A DNA stretch of 64,000 bases, from positions 62,001 to 126,000 of the forward strand of contig NZ_JMQI01000024.1 in assembly GCF_000695625.1 (NCBI RefSeq), given 5' to 3'. This stretch comes from Amycolatopsis rifamycinica (GTDB lineage: Bacteria > Actinomycetota > Actinomycetes > Mycobacteriales > Pseudonocardiaceae). The notes under the pieces were generated by a model. That model saw nothing but the letters and a program-made list of their open reading frames with translations, was not told the origin of the DNA and searched no databases. This document shows, piece by piece, positions 8,625 to 16,652 of this stretch; within the stretch, counting starts at the first letter, position 1, and each line of letters begins with the position of its first letter. A program made the translations under genes and the position numbers.

Positions 8625-9398
8625 TCAGAAACCGGGGAACACCCGGCGCAGGTCGTCGAGGGTGACTTCGCCGTCGACGGTGACGTTCTTGTCGTACGGT
8701 GCCTTGAGCCGGCCGCTCAGCAGGCGGATGAACGCCTCCGCGGGCCCGGTGAACGTCGCCGACGGTGCCTCGAGGTGGTCGACCACCGTGACCGCGTCGT
8801 CGATCACCAGGCCGGCGCCCGGCACCGCGAGGGACACCGGGTTCGTCAGCTCGGCCGGCTTCGCGAGGAAGCTCAGCATGAATCCCACCGGTCCGGCCAG
8901 GAGGTCGACCAGGACCTCGGCCGAGCCGGCGTCCACCCCGGCGTCGGGGTCGAAGGCGACGCGCACGTCCCACGAGTGGTTGGCCACCTCGCTGAGCCGC
9001 ATGCCCACCGCCGTCACCAGCGGGACCGGCTCCGGCAGGAAGCCGAGGTCGACGGTCAGCGACGCACGCTGCTCGGGCGTGAGCGCTTCCACCGTGTCGA
9101 GCCAGCGGCTGTTGTGCTCGAGGAAGCCCTCGGCCTGCGCGCGCGGCGCGGAGGCGTCCCAGCGGGCCCAGATCGTCGGGTTGTCTTCGGCGGCGACGGT
9201 CTCGCCGGCGGCCCGCGCGAGGGGCGCGCGGCCGATCTCGGCACCGCTGCCGAGGTGCGAAAGGGCTTGGGCGACGGTCCACTCGTCGGCCCCGCTGGGG
9301 GCGGCGAGCTGGTCGTCGGTGAGGGTGCGGACAAGGCCGGCGAGCGTGTCGTGCTCGGCGCGCAGGGCGGTGATCGTGCGGTCCACGAGGGGGCTCAT
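8625..9398 (-). CDS. Maleylpyruvate isomerase-family (DinB-like) mycothiol-dependent protein
   Basis: 257 residues. The N-terminal helical bundle carries EWTVAQALSHLGSGAEI and later RLSEVANHSWDVRVAF, the two histidine-bearing helices that bind metal in DinB/MDMPI proteins; a C-terminal lipid-carrier-like domain follows. Such proteins use mycothiol, a thiol of actinobacteria, in isomerase or thiol-transfer reactions. The ATG at 9398 is taken as start; a GTG two codons upstream (9404) has GGAG at closer spacing and is an alternative. It is divergent from the acyl-CoA synthetase. Substrate unknown. Confidence 0.8.
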   Translation of the reverse strand: MSPLVDRTITALRAEHDTLAGLVRTLTDDQLAAPSGADEWTVAQALSHLGSGAEIGRAPLARAAGETVAAEDNPTIWARWDASAPRAQAEGFLEHNSRWLDTVEALTPEQRASLTVDLGFLPEPVPLVTAVGMRLSEVANHSWDVRVAFDPDAGVDAGSAEVLVDLLAGPVGFMLSFLAKPAELTNPVSLAVPGAGLVIDDAVTVVDHLEAPSATFTGPAEAFIRLLSGRLKAPYDKNVTVDGEVTLDDLRRVFPGF

Positions 9399-9470
9399 GC
9401 CCACGTCAACTCCGGAAGGGGCGCCGGTGTTCCGGCGCGGTGGACCCGGTGGCCGTCACCGTGCTAAAAG

Positions 9471-9484
9471 TAGAACCTGTTGCA
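9471..9484. promoter_or_regulatory. KstR-like box upstream of the FadD17-like gene
   Basis: TAGAACCTGTTGCA lies 31 bases before the acyl-CoA synthetase start. It matches the left half and core of the KstR operator (TAGAAC-nn-GTT) known from cholesterol-catabolism genes of mycobacteria and relatives, with a weaker right arm. The gene it precedes resembles FadD17, a member of the mycobacterial KstR regulon as I recall it, which raises confidence. Confidence 0.42.
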
Positions 9485-9514
9485 GTTTCTGGCCGACGGC
9501 GCCCGGAGGTGCGG

Positions 9515-11125
9515 ATGAGCGTCCCGACGGTGACCGAGCTGCTGCTGGCCCGCGCCGGCGACGAGCGTCCCGGCCTGCGGTTCGAGGACCGGACGTGGTC
9601 GTGGGCCGAGCACGTCCGGACGTCCGCGCGCTGGGCGGGCGGCCTGCGCGAGACGCTGGATCCGGGCGAACCGCCCCACGTCGGCGTCCTGGCCGACAAC
9701 GTCCCGGCGTTCTCCTTCCTGCTCGGCGCCTGCGCGTTCGCCGGAGCGGTCCTGGTCGGGCTCAACCCCACCCGGCGCGGAGCCGCCCTCGCGCGGGACG
9801 TCCGGCTCGCCGACTGCCGGCTCGTGCTCACCGAACGGAAGTACCGGCCCCTGCTCGCCGGGCTGGACCTCGGCGGGACCGCCGTGCGGGACCTCGAGTC
9901 CTGGGCACCGGCGGACGACCCGGCCGAACCGGTCCCCGCCGCCCCGGACGACCTGCTGATGCTCATCTTCACCTCCGGCACCAGCGGCGACCCGAAGGCG
10001 GTCCGCTGCACCCACGGCAAGATCGCGTTCCCCGGCGCGATGCTCGCCGAGCGGTTCCGGCTGTCCTCTTCGGACACCGCGTACGTGACGATGCCGATGT
10101 TCCACTCCAACGCCGTCATGGCCGGCTGGGCCGTCGGGCTGGCGGCCGGCGCGACCATCGCCCTGCGCCGCCGGTTCTCCGCCTCCGGTTTCCTGCCCGA
10201 CGTGCGGAAGTTCGGGGCGACCTACGCCTGCTACGTCGGCAAGCCACTGTCCTACGTGGTCGCCACGCCGCCGCGCCCGGACGACGCGGACAACCCCCTG
10301 CGCCTGGTCTACGGGAACGAAGGGGCGGCCGCCGACCTGGTCGCGTTCGGGAACCGCTTCGGCTGCGAGGTGGTCGACGCGTTCGGCTCCACCGAGGGCG
10401 GCGTGGGGTTCGCCCGGACCGGCGACACCCCGCCCGGCTCGCTGGGGCGTCCGGCCGGTGACGTGGCCATCCTGCACCCGGACACCGGGCGCCCGTGTCC
10501 TCCCGCCGAGTTCGACGCCGCCGGCCGGCTGGTCAACGCCGCGGAAGCCGTCGGCGAACTGGTCAACACCACGGGCGCCGGCTGGTTCGCCGGCTACTAC
10601 CGCGACGCGCGAGCCGACGCCGAGCGGCTGCGCGACGGCCGCTACCACACCGGCGACCTGGCCTACGCCGACGCCGACGGCTTCTGCTACTTCGCCGGAC
10701 GGCTCGGTGACTGGCTCCGCGTCGACGGGGAGAACCTCGGCACGGCCCCGATCGAGCGCATCCTGCTGCGCCACCCGGCGATCACCGACGCCGCCGTGTA
10801 CGCGGTGCCCGACCCGGTGACCGGCGACCAGGTGATGGCCGCCATCGTCACCGACGGCACGCCCCTGGACCCCGCCGGGTTCGGCCGGTTCCTCGCCGGC
10901 CAGCCCGATCTCGGGCCCAAGCAGGTGCCCCGGTACGTGCGCACGGTCCGGGAACTCCCGCGGACGTCGACGTTCAAGGTCCTCAAGCGGCAGCTGTCCG
11001 CCGAGGGCGTGGCGTGCGCCGGCGTGCTCTGGGAACGCGAAGGGCGGGAAATCGCCTACACCCCGGCGGCGGCTCAGCAGGGGCCGATGGAGGAAGCCTG
11101 GTCGTTCGGGTCCTGGCCGACGTAG
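9515..11125 (+). CDS. Acyl-CoA synthetase, FadD17-like
   Basis: 536 residues of the ANL superfamily. The P-loop-like motif is IFTSGTSGDPKAVRCTHGKI, followed by DAFGSTEGG, and the hinge YHTGDLAYADADGFCYFAGR and LPRTSTFKVLKRQL near the end, which carries the catalytic lysine. The N-terminal segment HVGVLADNVPAF and GLNPTRRGAALARDV strongly recalls mycobacterial FadD17. It activates a long-chain or steroid side-chain acid to its CoA ester. ATG 9515 follows GGAGG; the upstream in-frame ATG at 9440 lacks one. The last 52 bases overlap the I36 remnant on the other strand. Confidence 0.87.
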   Translation: MSVPTVTELLLARAGDERPGLRFEDRTWSWAEHVRTSARWAGGLRETLDPGEPPHVGVLADNVPAFSFLLGACAFAGAVLVGLNPTRRGAALARDVRLADCRLVLTERKYRPLLAGLDLGGTAVRDLESWAPADDPAEPVPAAPDDLLMLIFTSGTSGDPKAVRCTHGKIAFPGAMLAERFRLSSSDTAYVTMPMFHSNAVMAGWAVGLAAGATIALRRRFSASGFLPDVRKFGATYACYVGKPLSYVVATPPRPDDADNPLRLVYGNEGAAADLVAFGNRFGCEVVDAFGSTEGGVGFARTGDTPPGSLGRPAGDVAILHPDTGRPCPPAEFDAAGRLVNAAEAVGELVNTTGAGWFAGYYRDARADAERLRDGRYHTGDLAYADADGFCYFAGRLGDWLRVDGENLGTAPIERILLRHPAITDAAVYAVPDPVTGDQVMAAIVTDGTPLDPAGFGRFLAGQPDLGPKQVPRYVRTVRELPRTSTFKVLKRQLSAEGVACAGVLWEREGREIAYTPAAAQQGPMEEAWSFGSWPT

Positions 11126-11340
11126 CTCAGGGCGGTGCCGGCGTTCATGAGGGTGGCGTCGCGGCCGACGTGGCCCTCGTGCCAGTACCGGCAGTACACC
11201 TGGCCCGTGTTGTTGACCAAGTTCTCGTGCTCGTAGAGGCACACCGAACCGGCGGGGCAGGACGCGAGCGCGGTGGCGGGCAGCGCGGGCGCGGCCGTGG
11301 CGCTCCCCGTGAGCGTCCTTTCGTTGTCACACCGCGCAAA
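11074..11340 (-). pseudogene. Peptidase inhibitor family I36 remnant, N-terminus degraded
   Basis: The C-terminal domain is well preserved: SCPAGSVCLYEHENL, then GQVYCRYWHEGHVGRDATL and ALSYVGQDPNDQASSIGPC, typical of the secreted Cys-rich I36 family. Upstream, only TAAPALPATALA recalls a signal peptide; no ATG, GTG or TTG with a ribosome site lies at the right place, though GAAAGG precedes an ACG in frame. Further upstream the frame is just the reverse reading of the PucR-type gene. It may be a recently inactivated secreted protein or one using an unusual start. Confidence 0.5.
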
Positions 11341-11381
11341 TCCACACCCGCCGTCGGCGGCCGCGTTGGCACGACGCGCAA

Positions 11382-12466
11382 TCAGTCCCACGCACCGGCC
11401 AGCAGCCGGGCGACGGCCGCGGTCAGGACGCGGATGCCCTTCGTCGAGGCGGGGTCGAGGCCGGTCACCTCCCGCACCCGCCGGAGGCGGTAGTCCAGGG
11501 TCCGGGGGTGGATGTGCAGCGCGACGGCGGCGGCGAGCCGGTTCATGTCGCCGCGGTAGTAGACGTCGAGGGTCGCCACCAGGTCCGGGCCGTTCGCGAG
11601 CCGCCGGGCGACGTCGCGGAGCCACCGGTCCACCTCCGGCACCCGCCGGACGCCGAGCTCGACGAAAACGTCCCCGATCCCCGGCAGCACCTGCGGGATC
11701 CGCTGCACCGGGGCGGCCTCGGCCACCTGGCCCGCCACGGACACCGTCTCGGCCAGCCGGTCGGCCGGGCCGATCGCGACGCCGGCGCGGCAGGCCGCGC
11801 CACCGCCTCCGCGATGTCGCGCACCACCGGCAGCGCGTCGTCCACCGCCGTCTCCCGCTCGGGACAAGCGGGCAGCAGCGCGAGGAGCTCGTCCGGCCGC
11901 CGCCAGGCGACCGGCGCCGCGTGCAGCTTGAACACCGACTCGACGAGGTCGTCGGCGGCGTCCGCGCGGCCGGGTGGGCGGCCGGGAAAGCCCATCACCA
12001 CCGCGAGGTAGTGCCCGGGCAGGCGCACACCGAGGTCGCGCGCGAGACCGGGAGCCGACAGGTCGCCGGCCAGCAGCAGGTCGACGAGGTCGTGCAGCCG
12101 CTTCCGCAGCGAAAGCCGCAGCCGCTGCGCAGCCAGGTACCCGTCGAGGTAGCGGCCGCTCCCCCGGGCCCCCTGCTCGCCGAACCAGGCCGTGAGCCGC
12201 AGCAGCTCCGCGAGGTCGCCGCCCTCGGCCACCTCGTTGATCTCGCGCAGCATCAACGTGGCGTGCAGGGCGAGAACGCGTTGCGCCGCCCCGGCGGAAA
12301 ACCCGTCCTCGGCCCGTTTCCGGCCGATGTCCGGTGTTTCGGCCCAGGACCGTGGATCGCCGGCACGAGCGCGGTATTCCGGCAGCTCGCGTTCGTAGGC
12401 CTCCAGCTCGGCGCGGGCGTGGACACCGGCTCGATGCGCACGATCCCCGGTCCCCCGCCCGTCCAT
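11382..12466 (-). pseudogene. PucR-type helix-turn-helix regulator broken by one frameshift
   Basis: Two frames together encode one protein of about 360 residues. The N-terminal part (from ATG 12466: ELEAYERELPEYRARAGD, VLALHATLMLREINEVAEGG) runs to VVRDIAEAVAR; the C-terminal part resumes in another frame at CRAGVAIGPADRL and ends with the PucR HTH (YYRGDMNRLAAAVALHIH, RTLDYRLRRVREVTGLDP). The junction lies near 11795: restoring one G to the GCGCGGCC run gives an uninterrupted protein. This is either a real inactivating deletion or a sequencing error. It begins 20 bp after the MAB_1171c-like gene stop. Confidence 0.78.
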
Positions 12467-12486
12467 CGACCGCCGCGCCGGTTCCG

Positions 12487-13695
12487 TTACCTGCCCTGCT
12501 GTTCAACGGGTTTCGCGCGCACGGGCGGCCGGGAACCGAGGCGCCGGTACGCGGCGGCGACGGCTTCGAGGAACGCGATGTCGCTGTCGAGGTCCCGGCC
12601 ACCGGGTACCGCCGACGCCACCGGCTCGGCCGGTGGCTCCGCGCCGTCCGCCGCCGCACGGATCGCCGCCGCCAAGGTGACCGCTTCGACGTGCGCGTCG
12701 AGCTTCTGCCCGGACAACCCGGCGCCGAGCCCCGATTCCCTTGCGGCCGCGGCGATTTCGGGATCGAGGTGGGCGCGCAGGGCCAGCCTGCCGTCGCGGA
12801 TTTCCACCACCCGGCGGTACAGCCGCAGGCCGATGTCCCGGACGTCGAGCACCTCCCGCGGCAGGGATCTCGGCGGGACGAACGCGATCCCCGGGACGAC
12901 CGTGCAGAACGCGAGCCACAGCGGACGCAGCCGCAGGTACGTCACGTATTCGCTGACGGCGACCGGGGTGCGCCACGCCGGCAGGACGATGCCGACGATC
13001 ACGAGCAACGCCGAGAGGGCCGGCAGGTACCGGTCGAGCGGACCGCCGATCGCCCGGGGGTAGTTCAGGTCGAAGCGCCGCGCCGCGAAGTACACCGCCT
13101 TCTGCACGTGGTACCCGACCGATATGACGAGACCGGTCGCGATCAGGCGCAACCCCAGCCGGATCACGGCTTCGGTCGACCTCCTCGCGTACCACACCGA
13201 GAGCCGGGCCGAATCGACGAGGCCGGGCAGCAGGCCGGCGACGTACACCAGCCAGTACTCCAGCACGCCCGGCGTCCGCCCGTAGCGGGCCGCGAACCTG
13301 ATGTCGTTCACGCCCGTGCGGCTCAGCACGAACAGCAGGCACATCGCGGCGAACGCGGTCGCCGCCCAGATCGTGTGCGGGACCAGCCACCGCCGCGCCC
13401 GGTCGGGCCGGTTGATCTGCCGCAGGAAGTCCTGGCCGGCCACCACGGCCACGAGGATGCAGCCGTGGTTGACCAGCCGGGCGATGTTGGGGACGCCGGT
13501 GAGGTGGCCCACCGCGCCGTACACCGCGGGTCCCTGCAGCACCAGGGACGACGCGAGGCACACCGAGACGACCCAGATCGTCACCTCGTTGCGGGCCCGG
13601 CGGCGGTGGCGGTGGCGGACGATCCGGATGACGACGGCCAGGCAAGCCAGGAACGCCGGCCCGTACGCGGGGAGCCACTCGGTGGGGGAGGCCAT
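12487..13695 (-). CDS. MAB_1171c-family membrane protein (DUF6545)
   Basis: 402 residues with about seven hydrophobic helices in the first 250 (for example LVPHTIWAATAFAAMCLLFV and YWLVYVAGLLPGLV) and a soluble C-terminal domain of about 140 residues rich in Arg, Glu and Ala. This is the domain order of the actinobacterial family annotated as MAB_1171c putative transporters; function is not established. The ATG at 13695 lies four bases after the ImmA-type gene stop, and that gene follows an XRE regulator. This three-gene order recurs in actinomycetes, so the proteins probably work together. Confidence 0.8.
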   Translation of the reverse strand: MASPTEWLPAYGPAFLACLAVVIRIVRHRHRRRARNEVTIWVVSVCLASSLVLQGPAVYGAVGHLTGVPNIARLVNHGCILVAVVAGQDFLRQINRPDRARRWLVPHTIWAATAFAAMCLLFVLSRTGVNDIRFAARYGRTPGVLEYWLVYVAGLLPGLVDSARLSVWYARRSTEAVIRLGLRLIATGLVISVGYHVQKAVYFAARRFDLNYPRAIGGPLDRYLPALSALLVIVGIVLPAWRTPVAVSEYVTYLRLRPLWLAFCTVVPGIAFVPPRSLPREVLDVRDIGLRLYRRVVEIRDGRLALRAHLDPEIAAAARESGLGAGLSGQKLDAHVEAVTLAAAIRAAADGAEPPAEPVASAVPGGRDLDSDIAFLEAVAAAYRRLGSRPPVRAKPVEQQGR

Positions 13696-13699
13696 CGGC

Positions 13700-14182
13700 T
13701 CAGTCGAACGCGGCTCTGATCCGGCTGTTGATGGTGTCGGGGATGACGAGTTCCGCCTGTTGCCGCACGACCGAAGCCAGCAGCTCGGCTTCGAGTTCTT
13801 CCGGGGCCTGGTAGGACGTGCGCGCCAGCATGCTGCGGACGACCTTGGCGTCCAGGTGCGGGATCAGCGCGCGGATCTCGCCGGCGGCGGTCAGGTCCTC
13901 GCAGTAGTGGCCGCACAGCAGGTGGCTCAGCTCGTGCAGGACGATGTGTTCCTGGTGGGGCCACGAGGTGGCGACCTCGTGGAAGATCAGATCGGCCGAG
14001 TCGGTGGACATCAGCAGGCCGTGGGCCTCCCCCATGCCGGTGATCGGCACGAGGTGGATCGGGCGGCCCCGGCGCAGCGCCACCCGCTGGCACAGGTCGT
14101 GCACGTCGAAGGGGTTCGTCAGCGGCAGATCCGCCGCGATGGCCTCGCACCGGCGACGCAGCCGCCGGAGGGTCCACACCAT
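13700..14182 (-). CDS. ImmA/IrrE-type metallopeptidase-domain protein
   Basis: 160 residues with the zinc motif HELSH at residues 83-87, in the sequence HIVLHELSHLLCGH. ATG 14182 is chosen since GGGGAGG stands four bases upstream; the frame is open farther upstream without a good site. ImmA-type proteins cleave a partner repressor or act as accessory toxins, and actinobacterial copies commonly sit beside an XRE gene, as here (14268-14711). The partner is therefore probably that XRE protein, an inference from order. No secretion signal. Confidence 0.82.
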   Translation of the reverse strand: MVWTLRRLRRRCEAIAADLPLTNPFDVHDLCQRVALRRGRPIHLVPITGMGEAHGLLMSTDSADLIFHEVATSWPHQEHIVLHELSHLLCGHYCEDLTAAGEIRALIPHLDAKVVRSMLARTSYQAPEELEAELLASVVRQQAELVIPDTINSRIRAAFD

Positions 14183-14267
14183 CAAACCTCCCCAGGACGA
14201 AATGGTCCTGGCCCCCATAGTGCCCGAATGACAGTGCTCCGTGTGCCGTAATGGCACTGGTCTTTCG

Positions 14268-14711
14268 TCACCGATCGTCGGGCAGTCCCTCGATTTCCCG
14301 CGCGCGCTCGACCATCTGGGTTATAGCGTTCAACGTCTTGGGTGACAGGCCCGAAGCCCGCAACGCGATCTGCCGCACCGACGCGTCGCGCAACGCGGCG
14401 AGCAGCGCCAGTTCGGCGTCGACCTGCGTGGCCGTCGACTCGTCGAAGAAATAGGCGGGCGGCACACCGAAAAACCGGGCCAGCGCTTCGAGGTGCCGTC
14501 GGGTCGGGTTGTCGCGCACGCCCTTGCGCAGCTGCCAGAGGTAGGTGGCGGAGATGGTCGCGCCGTCACCGCCGCGGATGGCTTCCGCGACTTCCTCGAA
14601 GCTGTACTCCTTGCCGCTGCGGGGCCGCACCGTGCGGAAGAGGTGGTCGATCTTCGCGGCAAGGGTTCGTTCGTCACCCGCGGGTGACTGCGGCTCCGGC
14701 TCCTCTTGCAC
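14268..14711 (-). CDS. XRE-family regulator, EspR-like
   Basis: 147 residues. An N-terminal HTH spans roughly residues 17-75 (KIDHLFRTVRP, SATYLWQLRKGVRDNPTRRH, ALARFFGVPPAYFFD), followed by a helical dimerisation tail (ELALLAALRDASVRQIALRA). Length, motif order and the RSG/RKG-xxxNP loop closely match Mycobacterium EspR, a nucleoid-associated regulator. The GTG at 14711 is the only reasonable start. It is divergent from the LmbU-type gene with a 153-bp space and upstream of the ImmA-type gene, so it may control both directions. Confidence 0.83.
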   Translation of the reverse strand: MQEEPEPQSPAGDERTLAAKIDHLFRTVRPRSGKEYSFEEVAEAIRGGDGATISATYLWQLRKGVRDNPTRRHLEALARFFGVPPAYFFDESTATQVDAELALLAALRDASVRQIALRASGLSPKTLNAITQMVERAREIEGLPDDR

Positions 14712-14715
14712 GCGC

Positions 14716-14728
14716 TCAGTTTAACTGA
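14716..14728. promoter_or_regulatory. Candidate operator: TCAGTTTAACTGA palindrome plus half-sites
   Basis: A perfect 13-bp palindrome lies immediately before the XRE start. Related half-sites CAACTGACG (about 14734) and CAGTTGACG (about 14774, overlapping the -35 of the opposite promoter) follow in the same intergenic space. The arrangement suits an autoregulating XRE dimer that also touches the LmbU promoter. Confidence 0.5.
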
Positions 14729-14775
14729 TCCACCAACTGACGTGGTAACAAGCACGCGCGGCTCCTCCACCTCAG

Positions 14776-14805
14776 TTGACGTTGCTTCCGGGCCCAGTTT
14801 ATGCT
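14776..14805 (+). promoter_or_regulatory. Promoter of the LmbU-type gene
   Basis: TTGACG and TATGCT are separated by 18 bases, a good fit to the actinobacterial housekeeping consensus. Predicted start near 14812 leaves about 50 untranslated bases before ATG 14865. Confidence 0.55.
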
Positions 14806-14864
14806 GCGGGCAGCGAACATGAACTCACGTGAACCACGGGCGATTCGCTACTGGGGAGTCCATC

Positions 14865-15515
14865 ATGGGGACAGCAAGTGGACAGCAACTCACCGAAGGC
14901 AGAGCCGAGCGCCGGGAACCCGGCGCCCCGAAGCCGCCATTGCCGCCGACGGCGATGACGAGACGGACCAGTTTCAGCCTGCCACCGGACACACCGATCC
15001 AGGAGTGGAGCCGGATCGGCCACCAGATCAACGCCCTGTCGGAGTCGTCTTCCTGGTGGCTGGGCGATTGGTTGATCTACGGCCAGGACAAGTACCCGAA
15101 CCTCTACAAGAAAGCCATCGAAGAAACGTCGCTCGACTACCAGACCCTGCGCAACTACGCCTGGGTCGCCCGCCAGTACGCGGTCCACCGGCGGCGGCCG
15201 GGGCTGAGTTTCCAGCACCACGCCGAACTCGCCGCCCTCGCCCCCGCGGAGCAGGACCAGTGGCTCGAACGGGCGGAACGGTTCGGCTGGTCGCGCAACG
15301 AACTGCGCAACCGCGTCCGGGCCAGCCGCCGGATCGGCTCCCGGGACGGCGACACCACGGACCCGACGCTGCGGATCCAGATGGTCGTGCCGCTCAGCCA
15401 GAAACAACGCTGGATGCGCGCGGCGGAATCGACGTCCGAAACGGATTTCATGGCCTGGGTCGTCGCGGTGCTGGACGGCGCGGCGGCGTCCGCGGTCGCG
15501 GCCGGGAACGGCTGA
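14865..15515 (+). CDS. LmbU-family transcriptional regulator
   Basis: 216 residues. The core WWLGDWLIYGQDKY, SLDYQTLRNYAWVARQYA, LSFQHHAELAAL and ERFGWSRNELR is diagnostic of the LmbU family, named from the lincomycin cluster activator. ATG 14865 is preferred because GGGGAG stands six bases upstream; a GTG at 14829 is possible. It lies at the left edge of the aminosugar cluster (15607-33991), facing it, and is the most likely pathway regulator. LmbU has been reported to recognise a palindrome with core CGCCGGCG (from memory), which is the core of the 16-bp sites at 21335, 31764 and 34116. Confidence 0.88.
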   Translation: MGTASGQQLTEGRAERREPGAPKPPLPPTAMTRRTSFSLPPDTPIQEWSRIGHQINALSESSSWWLGDWLIYGQDKYPNLYKKAIEETSLDYQTLRNYAWVARQYAVHRRRPGLSFQHHAELAALAPAEQDQWLERAERFGWSRNELRNRVRASRRIGSRDGDTTDPTLRIQMVVPLSQKQRWMRAAESTSETDFMAWVVAVLDGAAASAVAAGNG

Positions 15516-15523
15516 CCGGAACT

Positions 15524-15569
15524 CCCGTGAGCGAAGCCGGAACTCGGGAGTTCCGGCTTCGCTCACGGG
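15524..15569. terminator. Perfect 22-bp hairpin between convergent genes
   Basis: Arms 15524-15545 and 15548-15569 are exact reverse complements with a GG loop. It begins nine bases after the LmbU-type stop and ends 37 bases before the stop of the RmlB-type gene on the other strand, so it can serve both as a terminator. No U-tract follows on either side, as is common in actinomycetes. Confidence 0.7.
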
Positions 15570-15606
15570 GATACGGCCCTGATCACGCCGGTCGCGGACC
15601 GGTTCG

Positions 15607-16608
15607 TCAGCCCGCCCACGCGGCTTCGTCGACCGGGGACCGGTCCAGCAGCGGCGCCCACCACGACTCGTGCTCGCGGTACCAGGAAATCGTTTCGCGG
15701 AGCCCGGTGCCGAAGTCCACGGCCGGTGCCCAGCCGAGCTCGGTCCGGAGCTTCGCCGAGTCCAGCAGGTACCGCCGGTCGTGGGCCGGCCGGTCCGGCA
15801 CGATCGTCTTGATCGACTCGTCCAGTCCCAGCTCGGCGATGATCAGATCGGCGATCGCCTCGATGTCGGCCTCGAACCCGCTGCCCACGTGATAGGTCTC
15901 CCCCACCCGCCCGCGGTCGAGCACCGCCTCGATGGCCCGGCAGTGGTCGGCCACGTGGAGCCACTCGCGCCGGTTCTTCGTCGACGCGTAGAGCGGCATC
16001 TCCTGGCCGCGCAGCGCCCGGGTGACGAACAGCGGGATGACCTTCTCCGGGAACTGGTACGGGCCGTAGTTGTTGGCGCAGTTGGTGATCGTCACCGGCA
16101 GCCCGTAGGCCAGGTGGTAGGCGCGCACCGCGTGGTCCGCGCCGGCTTTCGAGGCGTTGTACGGGGTCCGCGGCCGGTACGGCGATTCCTCGGTGAACGC
16201 CGCCGTCTCGTCGAGCTCCATGTCCCCGTACACCTCGCAGGTGGACACGTGGTGGAACCGGGTGATCCCGGTCCTGCGGCACGCCTCCAGCAGCTGCTGG
16301 GTGCCGATCACGTTGGCGGAGAAGAACTCGCTCGGGCGCAGGATCGCCAGGCTGTTGTGGGATTCGGCGGCGAAGTTGACCACGACGTCGACCCGGTACG
16401 CGCGCAGCACGTGCTCGACCAGCTGCTCGTTGCGGATGTCGCCGTGCACGAACGGGACGTCCGCCACGTCGGCGAGGGTCTCCCGGTTGCCGGCGTAGGT
16501 GAGGGCGTCGAGCGCGACGACGGTGTCGCCGGGGTGACCGGCCCGCCAGTGGCGCACGAAGTTCGATCCGATGAATCCGGCGGCGCCGGTGACCAGAATG
16601 GTGGACAT
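15607..16608 (-). CDS. rmlB: dTDP-glucose 4,6-dehydratase (RmlB type) with atypical active-site motif
   Basis: 333 residues, extended short-chain dehydrogenase fold: GAAGFIGSNF binds NAD, YNASK (Y150, K154) is the catalytic pair, and NCANNYGPYQFPEKVIPLF and ASTKNRREWLHVADHCRAI are family signatures. It should convert dTDP-glucose to dTDP-4-keto-6-deoxyglucose, the entry to the deoxysugar pathway. The usual TDE acid triad is TCE here (residues 123-125) and AAESHVDRS reads AAESHNSLA, so the acid role of Asp is missing or replaced. Start ATG 16608 follows GAGGAG. Last gene of the minus-strand sugar operon. Confidence 0.87.
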   Translation of the reverse strand: MSTILVTGAAGFIGSNFVRHWRAGHPGDTVVALDALTYAGNRETLADVADVPFVHGDIRNEQLVEHVLRAYRVDVVVNFAAESHNSLAILRPSEFFSANVIGTQQLLEACRRTGITRFHHVSTCEVYGDMELDETAAFTEESPYRPRTPYNASKAGADHAVRAYHLAYGLPVTITNCANNYGPYQFPEKVIPLFVTRALRGQEMPLYASTKNRREWLHVADHCRAIEAVLDRGRVGETYHVGSGFEADIEAIADLIIAELGLDESIKTIVPDRPAHDRRYLLDSAKLRTELGWAPAVDFGTGLRETISWYREHESWWAPLLDRSPVDEAAWAG

Positions 16609-16627
16609 TTCTCCTCGGCGGGGTTGT

Positions 16628-16646
16628 CGCCGCGAAAACCGCGGCG
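16628..16646 (-). other. Short hairpin between epimerase and dehydratase genes
   Basis: CGCCGCG, loop AAAAC, then CGCGGCG fills the 44-base space between the two sugar genes. It could attenuate transcription or set mRNA stability; it is too short to be sure. Confidence 0.25.
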
Positions 16647-16652
16647 AAGCGG

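Noticed and set aside
11382..12659. Single 425-codon minus-strand regulator gene
   Set aside because: Its N-terminal two thirds are out of frame for the PucR-type protein; the true gene uses two frames joined near 11795.
15524..15569. Possible mobile-element end or integron site in the 22-bp hairpin
   Set aside because: Its place between convergent stops and its single copy are better explained by a terminator.
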